64,000 bases of DNA, from NCBI RefSeq assembly GCF_958295425.1, contig NC_081136.1:15516381-15580380 (forward strand), given 5' to 3'. The translations under genes and the position numbers were made by a program. Below are positions 12,201-24,833 of this stretch, one piece after another (positions within the stretch are counted from its first letter, which is position 1; each line of letters starts with the position of its first letter). The notes below the pieces were generated by a model. That model worked only from the letters and a program-made list of their open reading frames with translations. It searched no databases and had not been told where the DNA came from. Origin of the DNA: Solea solea (taxonomy: Eukaryota; Chordata; Actinopteri; Pleuronectiformes; Soleidae).

Positions 12201-13617
12201 TAAGAGGTTCAATCACACTGTATTCAAACATGAATGCCAAACAATACGTGATGCAACGTTTCAAACCTGCCTTGTAACAAAGCAAAACCAGCAACGGTTT
12301 CAAATCAACCTCCACTGTACCCCATCATATTTCACAAGAAAAACATTTCCCACAAGCCCCAATCCCCAGCCAATCATTTACACGAGGACAACAATAAATG
12401 AGGAGTTGTAGAGCATGATCGTGGCACTGTCGTGCCTTTGCCAAACCACTTAGCTCAGGAGAGGTGGGGCAGCCACGTTCCTGCAGCTCCTTTCATGAAA
12501 AAGTGGGTCACAAGACCGGATGAGGAATTTGTTAGACCAATAGCACAGACTAGTGGTAAAGGCACCCAACTGCATGATAAGCAATCATGTTAAGTTTGTG
12601 TTGTGAATTTGAGAGTTTGTCTTAGTCCACTTTGATACACGGTCAGTGCATTTACAGCACCGTGTCATCATCTCATTCTAGAGCAAGCATAACCTTCTCG
12701 TTCACACTCCAAGCACCTGATTTACTAACAGATTCTCCTCTGTCTATTGCTGTCAGAGAAATAATTGAACACAAAGAGGAGGTAGGGAAGGGCAGGGCAC
12801 TTGTGCCGAGAAGAATTTGCATGACCCAAAAATGCCCTGACTCTTTTCCGACTCCATAAATCAAAGGGATAGAGAGAATCCCTCGACGCCTCTATACTTT
12901 GTCCTCAAAGGTGATAAATTGATCCCTGGTTGGCTAATAAGCAGAGGCAGAGGGCAGCCCAAACTTCCTTAAGATTTATTCAGAGAAAAGTGGATTTATA
13001 GAAGAGGTAATTTGAGCGATCTGGAGGACAAAATCTATTTACTTTATTTTTCCTGCCAGTACTCATGAGATTTGAGATGGGAACTCTGTAAGGAAACGTG
13101 GGGGTGTGAGCGTCAAAGAAGTAATGCATCAGGACAATAGAAATGGAATATATGTCATGGAGGCAATGAATGTGATGGAATTACCTGGTTTTGATTGATG
13201 ATCATGTGTTTGCAATTACAAAGAATCTCAATCTACGTGGAAAAAGCCACTGACTTTGGACAGGCCACAATCCATTACAGTTCGGAGGACATTTTGTTGC
13301 CGACTTTACCCCCTTTCAAAACAATCAATGATTAAAAACAGGGCCGATCGCCGAAAATCAATATGACGGACAATTAAGCAGTCTTAGGTGTGTCAGCAGA
13401 AAGGCCATCAGCATGCAGCCTTTGCCAGATATAAGAGCCTTGCCTTTTAAGGCAATTCAACCTGTCAGCTTAATGACGTGAGGTGATACAGTGACAGGAA
13501 AAGCAGTCTTTTAAGAAGATGATCAATGCTATCATATTTTCCAAAGCTGACTGGAAAAAGGGACAGAATGTGGTGGCATTGAGTTTCCAAAGAGTGCTAA
13601 AGTCAGATGAAGCTATG
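9276..13617. other. Unique non-coding sequence
   Basis: No gene is recognised. A strong acceptor-like site (CTCTCTGCAG ending at 10262) has no matching donor. At 9651-9675 a pyrimidine tract plus AG is followed 17 bases later by a GTAGGT donor word, too short to call. Near 12535 the phrase TAGTGGTAAAGG weakly resembles a tRNA A box but has no B box. Plain unique sequence with ATTA-rich patches occupies 13080-13460. Confidence 0.55.
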
Positions 13618-13868
13618 CTCCTTACCTTTCTCTTCCGCCCTCCCCCCCCCACCTTTATCCAATTCTCCTGCTTTTGCCTTAATGCTCTTTCCCTCTTCTT
13701 GTCCTTTCTCGTTGCATCTTTTTTTATCTTCCTGTTCAATATGCAGTTTCATCATTACATCTGATCTATCACCCTTTACCCTCTTCATCCTTCATGTTCT
13801 CACCCTTTCCCTTTTTTTCTACTCTGCATCTCCTCACATTGCGTCTGCCACACACTCCCCTTCTCTGC
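13618..13868. repeat. Pyrimidine-rich tract
   Basis: About 250 bases of mostly C and T on the plus strand, including a C9 run near 13644. The open frames on both strands over this stretch are low-complexity products of the composition. Confidence 0.75.
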
Positions 13869-13889
13869 TCTGAGCGCGCGCTTATCCTG

Positions 13890-14310
13890 TTGTGTTGATG
13901 AGATATTTGAACGATTAATATAATGCATGCTGAGGAGATTATGATGGTATTTGAGGGGGAGCGGTTTCATCAGGATGGAAGGTTTTGAGCACGGCTCTAC
14001 TGATAGAAAAGGCTTTGTTGGCTGAAAAGAGAACGGTAACTTACAAAATGAAGTCTGTACTCCGCTGTTCCTTCACACCACCATGGTAGCAGCCTTCCCC
14101 TGTTTTCATTCTAGGAAAAAAATGAAGAGGAAAAAAAATAAATCAGTCTGCGTTAAAGCCGTCGGTGCAGGGAGGATAAAATTGAAATGAGGGGAAGGAT
14201 ATTAATGGTCAGTTTGAGCAATGAAGCACAAACAAATGTATATCTGTCATGATGAATATGCATATAAATGTAAAAGCTGCTGGTAAAGTGATTTTTATAT
14301 ATCTCCTTTT
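13890..14310. promoter_or_regulatory. Candidate conserved non-coding block
   Basis: This is complex, non-repetitive AT-rich sequence with homeodomain-type words (CGATTAATATAATGC near 13912, GATATTAATGG near 14198) and an ATGAATATGCATATAAATG patch near 14253. The texture resembles vertebrate developmental enhancers. Conservation was not tested, so this is a guess from composition only. Confidence 0.2.
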
Positions 14311-16224
14311 TTCGGCTTTATGCATGTTTGTATATTGAAGTTTCGAAGAGAACTTTTACACTGACGCAGCTCACACGACATGTGTGGTACCCTAATGACT
14401 GCAAACCTATGCAATATGCATAAGCCATCAAACACACTCCCACCCAAAAAGTGGATCTTTTTTTTGGGTTGCATGACGCCAGTTCTAAATAGATATACAG
14501 TATAATGTGCTATATAGCTAATTTAATCTACATCCGACAGTGACGCGAGCCTGTGCCACTGAGGCAGCAGTGGGTGCAGAGATAGAGAGGGAAGTGAAAG
14601 GCAGATCATTTCCCAAATGCTCATTTTTAGCCGGCTTGTTTGGGCACAGCGCACCAGCACTGACGAGCTGAGCACAGAGTTTTTGACACAATGGTGTCAG
14701 AGTCGAGACTGTGATGTTCGGCACACACAAGTGAATAGCATTGCACCTGCTGGCAACATGGAGGCACAGACACAAACAGATTGTTATCAAGACTCTTTGT
14801 GCAATTAGTGATTGGGAGTGCTGGGAATTTTAATGACACATTTGCCTTACATAGTTTCATTAAAGAGGCTTTCAGGGAGGCGGCATATGGACTCTTTTGC
14901 AACTGTCAAATCAATGTGGGAATGGCAGGGCTTCTGAGTTACCAGTCTTAGAAAGGTGGTGTTGAAAACTTAGAATACACAAGTAACTTGTAATAGTCGT
15001 ACATGAGTCAAGCTGCAGATGAAGTCAGTCTGCTGATCCACACGTAACACCTGCTTCATTTGAGACCCGCTGTGTTGGGAGTTTTGTTTCACCTCTTAGT
15101 CGTAATTCATATAAATGATCAAAAAGATGATTGATTTATATGGCGTACTGTCATTTTATCATTTTTAATGTTACGACCTGTTAAACTGTGTTAAACACAT
15201 TGTGGAGTTTTTAGAAAATCAGCCAAAACAGAACTAAAATGACAATCATTTTTATGTTGCATTTGATGGGTGGGCACAAACTTGCCTATGGATGATACTT
15301 TCTATCAGTTATTTGCAAACGATAAGGTTTACATATTGATTCTACTGTTCCCTCATTTAAGATAATGTGTGTAATCAGGGAACATTTAAGTACTCCTGTG
15401 TCACAGTATCAGAACAAAAGGGGGATATGCAACTGAAGTGATATGCCGGTCTTGCAGTAATCTCTGAACTGTTGATCCACAGTCGAAATATATAATGTTG
15501 TATATACTGTATATAGTATGTGAAATAAAGCAATAAAGCATATAACAAATAAAAGATTTTGATGTCTTTTAACTGTTCCCACAAGTCAAATATTGATAAC
15601 ATAAGATATCTTAACCTCCACTTCAACATTCTGGTTGTTGTTTTTTTTTAGCTGACCTAGTGTCTCAGTTGGTTACTTTACAGTAGGAGGTCATAAAACT
15701 GGTTGATTTATGTCTTGAGCGCAGCCACAAATGCTGTTGCTACTATCAGAGCGCAAACTCCACTGTTTTCAGCAGATAGTGAAGCCCAATGTCCAACATA
15801 GAGCACTGTATTGTATGTGCTCACACAGAATTAAAGTTAACATCTGACTGAAGCCATATCAATATGACACTAAAAGATTGTTGGAAAATGAAGTGACTCC
15901 AGGTTTGACACTTTCAGCACCTCGCGTCACATCTCAAGTCTAATTTGAGGGCTGCGGCAAGCACCCGCCCAGCTTCAAAGTTCACCATGTTCAAATGTGA
16001 GAAATGAGAACACTTCATTAACACTCATTCTGCCAGCGACGTCTGCACTTCTGTAAAACACGATTCAACGCAAACACATGCCTTGCAAACACTGTCTCAC
16101 AATGTGCTAAATCCAACAATATTTGCTCGGCACACTACACGCTAACATGATGCCACATTGATTACTGCACCACCTACTTTCTTTTTTCACAGCAGTCATC
16201 TGGACGTCCAAGCAAGCAACCTTT
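14311..16224. other. Unique non-coding sequence
   Basis: No gene is recognised. Open frames at 14518-14902 on both strands have no known domain. A TATA-rich imperfect palindrome lies near 15484-15515, and a strong acceptor-like TTTTTTCACAG near 16183-16193 has no donor. Confidence 0.55.
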
Positions 16225-16400
16225 GTTAAGTTATGGGCATTTTAATTGCTAAAGACAGGGTCCATTAGCATAGCATCTTGGGTGGCCATGGCCATGTTTT
16301 CCCGAAATCATTAGGCTAATTATACAAGCTAATTAATCAGTATGCTTGGAATGGGCTATATGAGCAGACGCTGCCCTTTGTTGGCTTGCATAATGAAGGG
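16225..16400. promoter_or_regulatory. Candidate enhancer-like block with paired homeodomain sites
   Basis: The octamer GCTAATTA occurs twice in direct orientation at 16315-16322 and 16328-16335, 13 bases apart. A perfect palindrome TGGCCATGGCCA lies at 16283-16294. TAATTA is the core bound by many homeodomain proteins. No open frame of note lies here, and the sequence is complex and repeat-free. Function is inferred. Confidence 0.3.
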
Positions 16401-16928
16401 AGTCCGTTTTTAGATGGGGAAATTGAAGAAGGGGGCGGGAGAAAGAAACTTTGATCTTGAGAGTAAACATATGATTTTTGCATATCAAGAGGTTTTTATG
16501 AACTAGAAAGAAAATGATGCGAAGTAGGGCTCCACATGCAAAAAGTTAAGCTGGATTCATATTCGCAGTACTTTTAAGATGCAGAACATTGAATGGGGTG
16601 TCGTGGCGCATTGTTATGCGAAGCAAACAGGCAGGAATATGTCAGTCACCACATCCCATGTGACAAGACACACCCTACTTCCACGTCTAAGATCTGCTAG
16701 GTCTTTGTAAATCGACCGTGGAAGCCTCTAAATACTGACATGTGTTATATAAACAGCCTCCCACTGCATATAAAAGAATATGGAGAGGCCATGTGTTCCC
16801 CGGATATCATTTAGGGTCTCCTGTGCCACCCTGTTATTTATTTTCCTCTCATCAAAGTGAACACATCGAGTGACTGACTAAATCAATTAGGGTTCCATAT
16901 GTGCACAATATGGTTGTCATTTATCGGC

Positions 16929-17022
16929 GCGTGTGTGCACACACGCACACACATCAGGTGCATATTCATGCTTTCTTGCGCAAGAGAAAGGATGGAGGAG
17001 AGAGAGAGAGAGAGAGAGAGAG
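16929..17022. repeat. Compound CA and GA microsatellites
   Basis: A GTGTGTGCACACACGCACAC run lies at about 16929-16951, followed by a clean AG dinucleotide run at about 16996-17022. Confidence 0.9.
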
Positions 17023-17854
17023 TAACTGCCTGAAATTATTACTTACAAGCAGACCTAACCAAACATCCTGCTATCCTGTCTTCGGTACGCGTTGGAAGAC
17101 ACTGTCAGTGTTCGCGCAGCAGTCTATTTTTAGCTGTTCTCATTAGGCAAAATCACCTCCTTGGAGTACATCAAACATGTTGTGCGGTGTGAGTCGAATG
17201 GAACTGCTGCACGTTTAGAAGACAATACATAGAGGCTACATTACAAATTCATACTTCATGCATCATTTAGGGATTATGAGAGTTTATGCATTAATTATAT
17301 AGTCAAATACTTTACATAAAGACATTGCTAGATAAAGATAAATCCGTATTATTCTGAAATCTGTGTCGTTTTATGCAAATTTAGCAGAAATCTTGGTCAA
17401 ATTGCTAGCAGACTTGGAGATGTGAAAACATTGTCAGCGCAGTAGCCAATTTGCTATTTCTATCACATAACTTTATATCTGATGCTGTGGGAAAGCAGAA
17501 GGTAAAACCCTGTGCTACTCTTTATGAGGATTATTTGAAAAGTCAAACAATGGTCATGGAAAAAGTGGGTCTTTATCTTTTTTTGGTTGACCAAACACCA
17601 TAGAATTACCATTAAGAGGGATTCCAGAAATGTGCTTCCTTGCTTGTGTGAATGTCTCATTAAGTCACTATGTTACTCACTATGAGTTATCTAATGCAAA
17701 ACCGGATGAATTGCATTTCATTTTTCATGAAATGCATTTTAAAATGCTGTTGAATATGTATACTGTAACATACTGTAAATTGTGAATGGACAATAGAATG
17801 CTTCCATATACTGATGTACGACACTTCCATGACCTGTCTATCTTTTTCCTCCAG

Positions 17855-17927
17855 GGAGATTCTGAGGAGTTCCCTTCTTTCATCACTCTGGTCTGGGGCA
17901 GCAATCGCAATTGATTATTCCAAACGG
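17855..17927 (+). other. Candidate 73-nt exon, unassigned
   Basis: A pyrimidine tract TCTTTTTCCTCCAG ends at 17854, and CGG/GTAAGA forms a consensus donor at 17927/17928. One frame (skipping the first base) is open for 24 codons, beginning EILRSSLLSS and ending AIDYSKR. The other two frames contain stops. I recognise no protein family. It could be a coding or non-coding-RNA exon or a chance pair of splice-like sites, several of which are expected in 64 kb. Confidence 0.25.
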
Positions 17928-20900
17928 GTAAGATCCACATTTTATTATTGAGAAAAATAAATGTTGATGAAATTCTATTATTTAATAAATAACAATCCAT
18001 CTATGACAGTCATCTGCGACCAAAGGTCTGTTTTTGGTGTTCAAATGTCAAAGCCCCTCAACAAGATAATAATGTCAACCTGTAAAAATCAAATCAGGGG
18101 CTCAAACAACTAAATGTTATTAGTATAGATCAATTCATGGAAAGAATACATGTCTGGGCGTGATCCATAGTTCAGTCACAGAAGATGGACTTCTTCGCTG
18201 TTTGACTTTGATATGAACTCATAGTTTATCTTAAACTAGTTAAGTTTAAACAAGTTAGGTATGATTTCCTTTTTTTTTTTTTTTTGTAAAGCAGGTTGCT
18301 CTACACATTGTAGAACAGTAAATGCCTCTTTCATGAAATATTGTCCCAGTACAATAAGCTGATGTAATGACTTAAAAACAATGGTCACAGATATTTACCG
18401 GTCAGTATTTGTGATGCTGCAGCTACTATCGTGGCTTAATTGCTTTAAAACCATGGTATTGCTGTGTGTAGAATAATGTCAAACATAAAGCATGGTAATG
18501 GTGCCCTCTAGAGTAAAGGAACCTCTACTGCTGCTGCTCCACTTCCACATTAAGGCTGTGTAGATGATGCACTAACCCAGAGTTGCCCACATCGTTAAAA
18601 TAAAAACTGACATGTGCTTTCATCACATCGTGGAGGCTGTAGTACATATGTGCAAACAAAATGCAAAAGATAAAAATGTTTCTTGAGATATTTATATTAT
18701 TTGTATAATATATAATTATATTATGTGACCCAAATATAAACATGACTGAGTCAGATTCAATAATAACAAAGCCATTTTTTCAATTAATCACATCAACACA
18801 TACTACAGTGAACGTCAACAAATGATTTGAATAAATTACTTAGAGTTCTCACTAACCACTATGCTCTAGTTGGGATGATGGAAAGCACAGTTCATGGTCT
18901 TTGCAGCCACAGTGTAGTTCTCCTCTATCGCTGTGCTGTTTTTCACATCAGTGAGTTGTGCTGTGGTTTCCCCTGGAGGACTTAGGGGTACAGCTGTAAT
19001 TGGGAGTGTGTTGTTTTCCTGCGAGTTATACTGTTCCCTGGGCAGAGGCCAGCAAACACGAACATTTCTCTGCATGTCCATAGGACTTCCAATGAGCTTA
19101 TCAAATGCACCTGCAAGGAGAAGTTTTGCTGTGTGCCATTTTCTGGTTAAAATTAGAGCGGGACGACTCTCGCCTACAGACTTTTTTAATGGGACATCTC
19201 CCTTTCTTATAGAATAACTTTGCCATCTCTCTCACTCTCTTTCGACTCACTCGTGGTCCTGAAAAAACACAGATGACTTAAATTCCATGCAGACTAATAG
19301 GTCTGGGTCTGGTGGCTTGCAGTACGAGGATGATTTCATTGTCAAATGTATTAGACTCAAACATAGATTTATTTCTGTAGTTCCTTGGGATACTTTTACA
19401 GTGTTGACTGCTGCTGCCACATCATTTTAGCTGAACTTTCACCATCCAAGTCTCTTAAGTAAAATTCTCATGGCATCATTATGAGCAGCCTCGAGTATCC
19501 GAAAGCTTGCTTTTCTGTAGACTGACCTCATGAGCACTGTATAGTGTAAATGTACCGCAGCGTTTGCCTGTGCAGACATCATGCAGTATTGCATTTAATT
19601 AGGATTACGATGAATTAAGATTAATATCAGACAATTTTAAATCAGAGGTCCACACTGACACTAAGTGGGACTGCGTCTGAAAATCATGTTCCACACCATA
19701 CCACCACACAGTAACTAAAAGCAGCTAAAGGTGACTTGCACTGTAAGCACTAAAAACCACAAGATTGTGCATACACACTATTTAAGTGATTCAAGCTTTC
19801 AATTACTTGGACACATAATAAATATAAAGATTAAAAGCATAATAGATACATTCCCAAACACGTTAAATAGGTAAGTATAAATGCCAGGAGGCCCTGATGG
19901 GTTACAATCTGAGTGTATCTATAATTTGCTCTGTCCCTTGTGGCAATTATTGTGAAAATCTGCAGCAGCCTCATGTGGTAAAGTGATTCAAATAAAGACG
20001 ACACCAATGAAAAGTCTAGCTAAGTCGTCCTAAGTTAGACTCACTTTGCATCTAAATAATTGCAAATGTGTCTGTGTAACTTAGAGACATTAAATTTAAA
20101 TTGAATCTGCCATTTGTCCTCAGAGAGAAAGCCTTGAAGACGCTTGTTAAATTATGTTGTAGTGCATTTTAGCAAGAACAGGGGTACATAGGTGTCCTAC
20201 ACCTGTCAGATGGAGTTGTGTTATATAAAGAACAATTCACAGCAGAAGCAGGTGACCTGGTTTAGAATAACGGTGAGTGCAGCAGCCCCAGAAAACTTTC
20301 CAGAGAGTACTTCTTAAAAACTGCTTACAGTAGAAGTAACCTGCTAATAGTGAAAAATGTTTTTACAGCAGTTTTAGTTAGGGACAGGATAAAAAAGCCA
20401 CAAGACACATATGTTATAACTGTTGTGTTGTTGAAAGATGACTCGATTTTTTTCTTCATTAACGAGGGAAGACTTTCCATTTCATCCGAGTTCAGTCTTC
20501 TCGTTAAGGTGAAGATGTTACAGATTATAAGTTCCCTTTGCTGGTGGTTACGGGTATACTCAAGGATTACCATCAGGAGTATTGGTTTCCATGGATAAAA
20601 AATAAAAATAAAATAGGTCATTAGTTTCTCTGGATTGCTGGTATGACCTAAAATGTCCAGTCCATCCTACTACCTCAGGGTAGCTGACATGATTGTGTTT
20701 CCATACACATTAGATTTGATAGATTGTGTTGCAGCTAACAAAACGTGTGGGCATGTGTGTGTGTCCAAGCACATGTAGTGGGCCAGGCTCGTCTGCGATG
20801 ATTTATTACAGTGCTTGAAGGGATGTGTACTTTCATGATGTCACATGAGGAACATGGCTGTCACAGGCTCTCTTTGGCCCTCGTGGCGATAGGAAGCCAT

Positions 20901-21738
20901 GCCAAAGCACCTGTTACAGGATCCAGTTTGCACACATTAGCGCTACACAGCTAAGAAAACAAATTCATTGTGCATACGCATGCACACAGGCACAAAAAAA
21001 ATAAAATAGTGTCAGCCAGTCTAAATGCTGCTTTATCACCTGTGCAGAAGGCAAATAATATGCAAATGCTCATAAGATATTCCAAAGGCATGTCGGTAGT
21101 ATGTTTTGAGGTTAATTCTATGCAATTATACAGCATTATGGGATAAAATACTATGGATATTTCTCTAAATTAAGGAAAAGGTGCGTATACAGTACTGAGT
21201 CTATACATCATTGACTTGAATTTATACATCTAAAATAAGTACGTCCTGACCATCATATTTGATAATAAATTCAATTAAATTTGCCGAATGAAAATTGTTA
21301 TGAAAGTTATTTTGGTCCTCTTACATGCACACGTGCGCAGCATTACTAATACTCCGAGGCCATTCGAGAGGCAGAAAATAACATGCAATCATAGGACACA
21401 ATGAAAAAGAGGGACCAAACTGGACATATGAAATGCAACGTATTTGTTTGTGCATTCTCCCATCTGTGTCTGTTTGCCTGCTTTTAGGAAATAACCAGTG
21501 CATTAGTGAAAATATGCTATTATTAGAACTACATTTCATCCATGATTTCCTTTCTTCAAATTATGGACTCAGCCTTTCAGACAAGCAGTGTTTTGATGTT
21601 AGTTTGATGCTGTTATCAACATAGAAACTTGCGGCTGCTTTCCAGTCTTTTCAGGTTTTAAACAAGCTTTGTGCCACATTTCTCTGTTCTCTATTGTCTG
21701 AGATGAAAACTCTCATCCTGTTGACTTTCATCTCCTAG
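17928..21738. other. Unique AT-rich non-coding sequence
   Basis: No gene is recognised. Contents include a T run near 18270, a donor-like ATAG/GTAAGT at 19872 without a good acceptor, and complex sequence at 20810-20960 that could be a regulatory element. Confidence 0.55.
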
Positions 21739-21850
21739 GTGGGGGCAAAGGGGGCATTCATTTCAGTGGTGTGTTGGCGAGGATAAACGGCAGCAGCATC
21801 CGGCAGCATGTTGGCACCTGCATGAAACCAAAAGAGGAGCCTCATTTCTG
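21739..21850 (+). other. Candidate 112-nt exon, unassigned
   Basis: TTTCATCTCCTAG ends at 21738 and CTG/GTGAGT sits at 21850/21851. Two forward frames are open through the segment: one starts WGQRGHSF after one base, the other GGKGGIHF after two. Neither resembles a family I know. The candidate at 17855-17927 ends in phase 0, and the phase-0 frame here hits a stop, so the two do not join as coding exons. If both are real they would fit a non-coding transcript better. Confidence 0.25.
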
Positions 21851-24070
21851 GTGAGTGGGACAATTCTTCCCAATTCAGCAAACTACACAATCCATGTAAT
21901 AGACAGGGTTCTCAGTATTAAACTTAACATTAGTGGCAGCAAAACATAGCTACGGCTTGACCTTATTCATTCTTAAGAACAATAGAGTGCAATTGCAAAA
22001 GAAGCTGTGTATTTGTCTCTTTAATGTCAACTTAAAAGCTGCTTTTCACAGTAAATAGCAACATATTCCTTTAAAAACTTAAAAAGATCCAAACAAAACC
22101 AAAATGGAAGTGCTAACCTAAACAATAAACTATTACTGTGTTTTTAAAAGGTTTCTTTCGGGTTTTTAAGACTCTTCTGTAAAAGAAACATGATGGACCT
22201 CCTGTCTATCCCCTTTTGATGCAATGATTGTGGGGTTGGAAGTGAATTAAAGGGCTGCATATAGTCTAAATTTATGAAAAGAGGTGAGGCAAGGTGACAA
22301 AAACATTATTCAGGCATACAAATAAGGATAAGATCTAAAATACCAGAAGATAAAAAAAAAACAAAAAAAACATGCCCTGGGCTGGTGCAAAAATACATTC
22401 AGTAAGGTATAAATATTGCAGGCTGAGTACATGGAGGGCTTTTTGGCCGATGAATTATTACTAAGTCCAGTGGCTTTATGCCAGCTTCGGTGTACAGTAC
22501 ATCTTGCTCAGCGTCACCCTGCAGTGAGCTGTGACTAGGGAATCGTGGTTGTAGGCATGCCACACATAACTACCAACGATACCAGGAATCCATCACACTC
22601 ATTCTGCACGTTGTGTGCTTACACAAGTAAAGAACACGCACCAATTTGCACTGAATTGCCTGTGAGGCCTGAGTCAGGGCAGAAATGCCCAAATAGGAAT
22701 AATCAGGTATACATTTCTCAATGGGGACACACATGTTGTCAGGAGGACTGAGAGGTAACAACTCCAGGTTGCATTAATAGACGTTTTATCAGCCCAAAGG
22801 TACAAACTGGGGCAACTTTGTGTGCCCTCTTAAAATGTGGATGAATAATGATGAGGCTCTTTACTAAGCATCAGTGGAACAAGGACGGAAATTTAGCTAA
22901 TCTGCTTTCCTTTGTGTTAAACCACTTTCAATTTGCACGAGATAATCACGTAACTCAGTGAAGTATTAAGGTAATGTTAATACATCTGATTGTACTAACG
23001 CGATGAGAATAAAAGAAGATAATAATAAGCATCTAAGTGGGAAAAGACTGCATGCTCAGCCCACTGCGTCACTGAACCAAAGAAACATCGGGGCAGGTTG
23101 GCTTTTGGTGATTAGCAAAAAAGCATAATCCCCAGACTGCTGACATATTTCTTTTGAAAGCCTCCTGTCTGAAAAAGACAGATATGCCGTAGAATTTGGA
23201 TAAAACTTGTTTCATGTCAGATAGTGGCTAACAGTTTCCCAGGGTGAATCTCTACTGAGCCACAAACAGACAGGATTAGCGATTGACTGTACTTGTGACA
23301 GCACAGTAAAATACAAAAAAAAACAAGGGGACAAATAATTAGTGACAATTTAAGATAATCTCCAAATGACTGAATCATAATCACTGAATCAGTGCTTTTT
23401 GATTGTTCTGATCTTTGGTCAAAACCACAGTTGTTGAGAGGATGATTTGTGGGCTCAAATTTAAAGCCTTCCTGAATTTGTTGTAATAACGGTACTAATT
23501 CTTGAACAGGACATTGCTTTTTCAATTATGAGGAAACAAGCATAGGGAATTAACTTAATTTTCTCTACAAAGGATGAATAATTTTGCACCAGAGCTGAGC
23601 CAGAGTGTGTGTGTATGTGTGTGTTAAATGAAATGCAGGAATTTTTGTCAAGGCACCATGGACGAGGTTTTTGGAATATTTGATGACTGCACACCGACCA
23701 TCATTGTTAAATGTGACAGGTTATGGTCTTAGTGTTTTTTTTTTTAAATGTGTTATACAGTAGAAGTCTCTATAGATCTCCATTACATGAGATACTGTAC
23801 ATGCCTCATGATCCACTCAATTCAAACCTCACGACAATCCCCCAAAAAGGAGCAAGAAATGTATGTATAAATGTATCGTTACGCTAAAATGTCTACTTGT
23901 ACAACAGTTTGAAAAAGCAACAACATTATCACTTACTGAAAATATAATGATCAAATTTCTACATTAAAAACATTTTCAGTCAGAGCTGAGGGTTCACCTT
24001 TATCCACCATGACACAGCCACAAGATGGTGCTGTTCGTCAGTATTTGACCCCAACTCCTAACTTAGTGAT
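21851..24070. other. Unique non-coding sequence
   Basis: No gene is recognised. Short A runs occur near 22352 and 23315, with a small GT repeat near 23606-23625 and a T run near 23736. The open frame at 23217-23525 (minus) has no known domain. Confidence 0.55.
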
Positions 24071-24156
24071 CATAATGATAACAATAATAAGATTTATAAT
24101 AATAATAATAATAATACTAATATTATTGATAATAATAATAATAATAATAATAATAG
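24071..24156. repeat. (ATA)n trinucleotide microsatellite, interrupted
   Basis: Repeated AAT/ATA units with interruptions near 24092 and 24115-24130. The longest pure stretch is about 24130-24154. Confidence 0.9.
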
Positions 24157-24462
24157 TGATCAGTAACAAAGCAAAGTAAGTAAATAAAGTGTTGTTTTAA
24201 AGGAAAACTAAGAAGTGAGAATAATTTAAATTATTATCATCTGAAAATAAGTAAACCACAGCTATGTTTAGTTTGTATGGAAATTAAAAAAGAGGAGGGC
24301 TCTTCATTACATGCAAATATAGATACATGAAAAAAACTGCGATAATAAGAGTAATTGTCTAAAGGTGCATACTGGAATTCAAGAATAGTTGATGTGTGTT
24401 GAAATTGTTGTAAAATCCAGTAGATGGCAGTATGTCAATACAGAATACATGTACACATGTGC

Positions 24463-24833
24463 ACATCCACCTCGCACACACACACGCACACACAGTTGAT
24501 CTTGGAATCAGGAGTTGTCCCCCACGCAATGTCTTCCCTTTTCAGTATGATGAGTGAAGTGACAGCACAAATTAACTTTTATTGCTGTTGTAATGAAGTA
24601 CACAAGCTATTTGGATCTGAAATAAAAAACAGTACCTGGATTAATGTTTGCATGAGAAAGTCACTGCTCTCTTCCTCACACACACACACGCACGCACGCA
24701 CGCAGACAGACACACACCTCTGCAGTGTTTTTCCCTCCTTCATTTTCTCCCCTTATATCTCTTGCACTCCATCTCAAACACTTGTACTAAGCCAAATGGC
24801 GTCACCACCCACCACACACACACACACGCGCGC
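24463..24833. repeat. Cluster of three CA/CG-containing microsatellites
   Basis: CA runs lie at about 24474-24495, 24677-24717 (with CACG units) and 24814-24833 (ending CGCGCGC). They account for the His/Thr-rich open frame at 24424-24894, which is not a gene. Confidence 0.9.

Noticed and set aside
12535..12600. tRNA-like phrase TAGTGGTAAAGG
   Set aside because: No B box and no recognisable SINE body follows.
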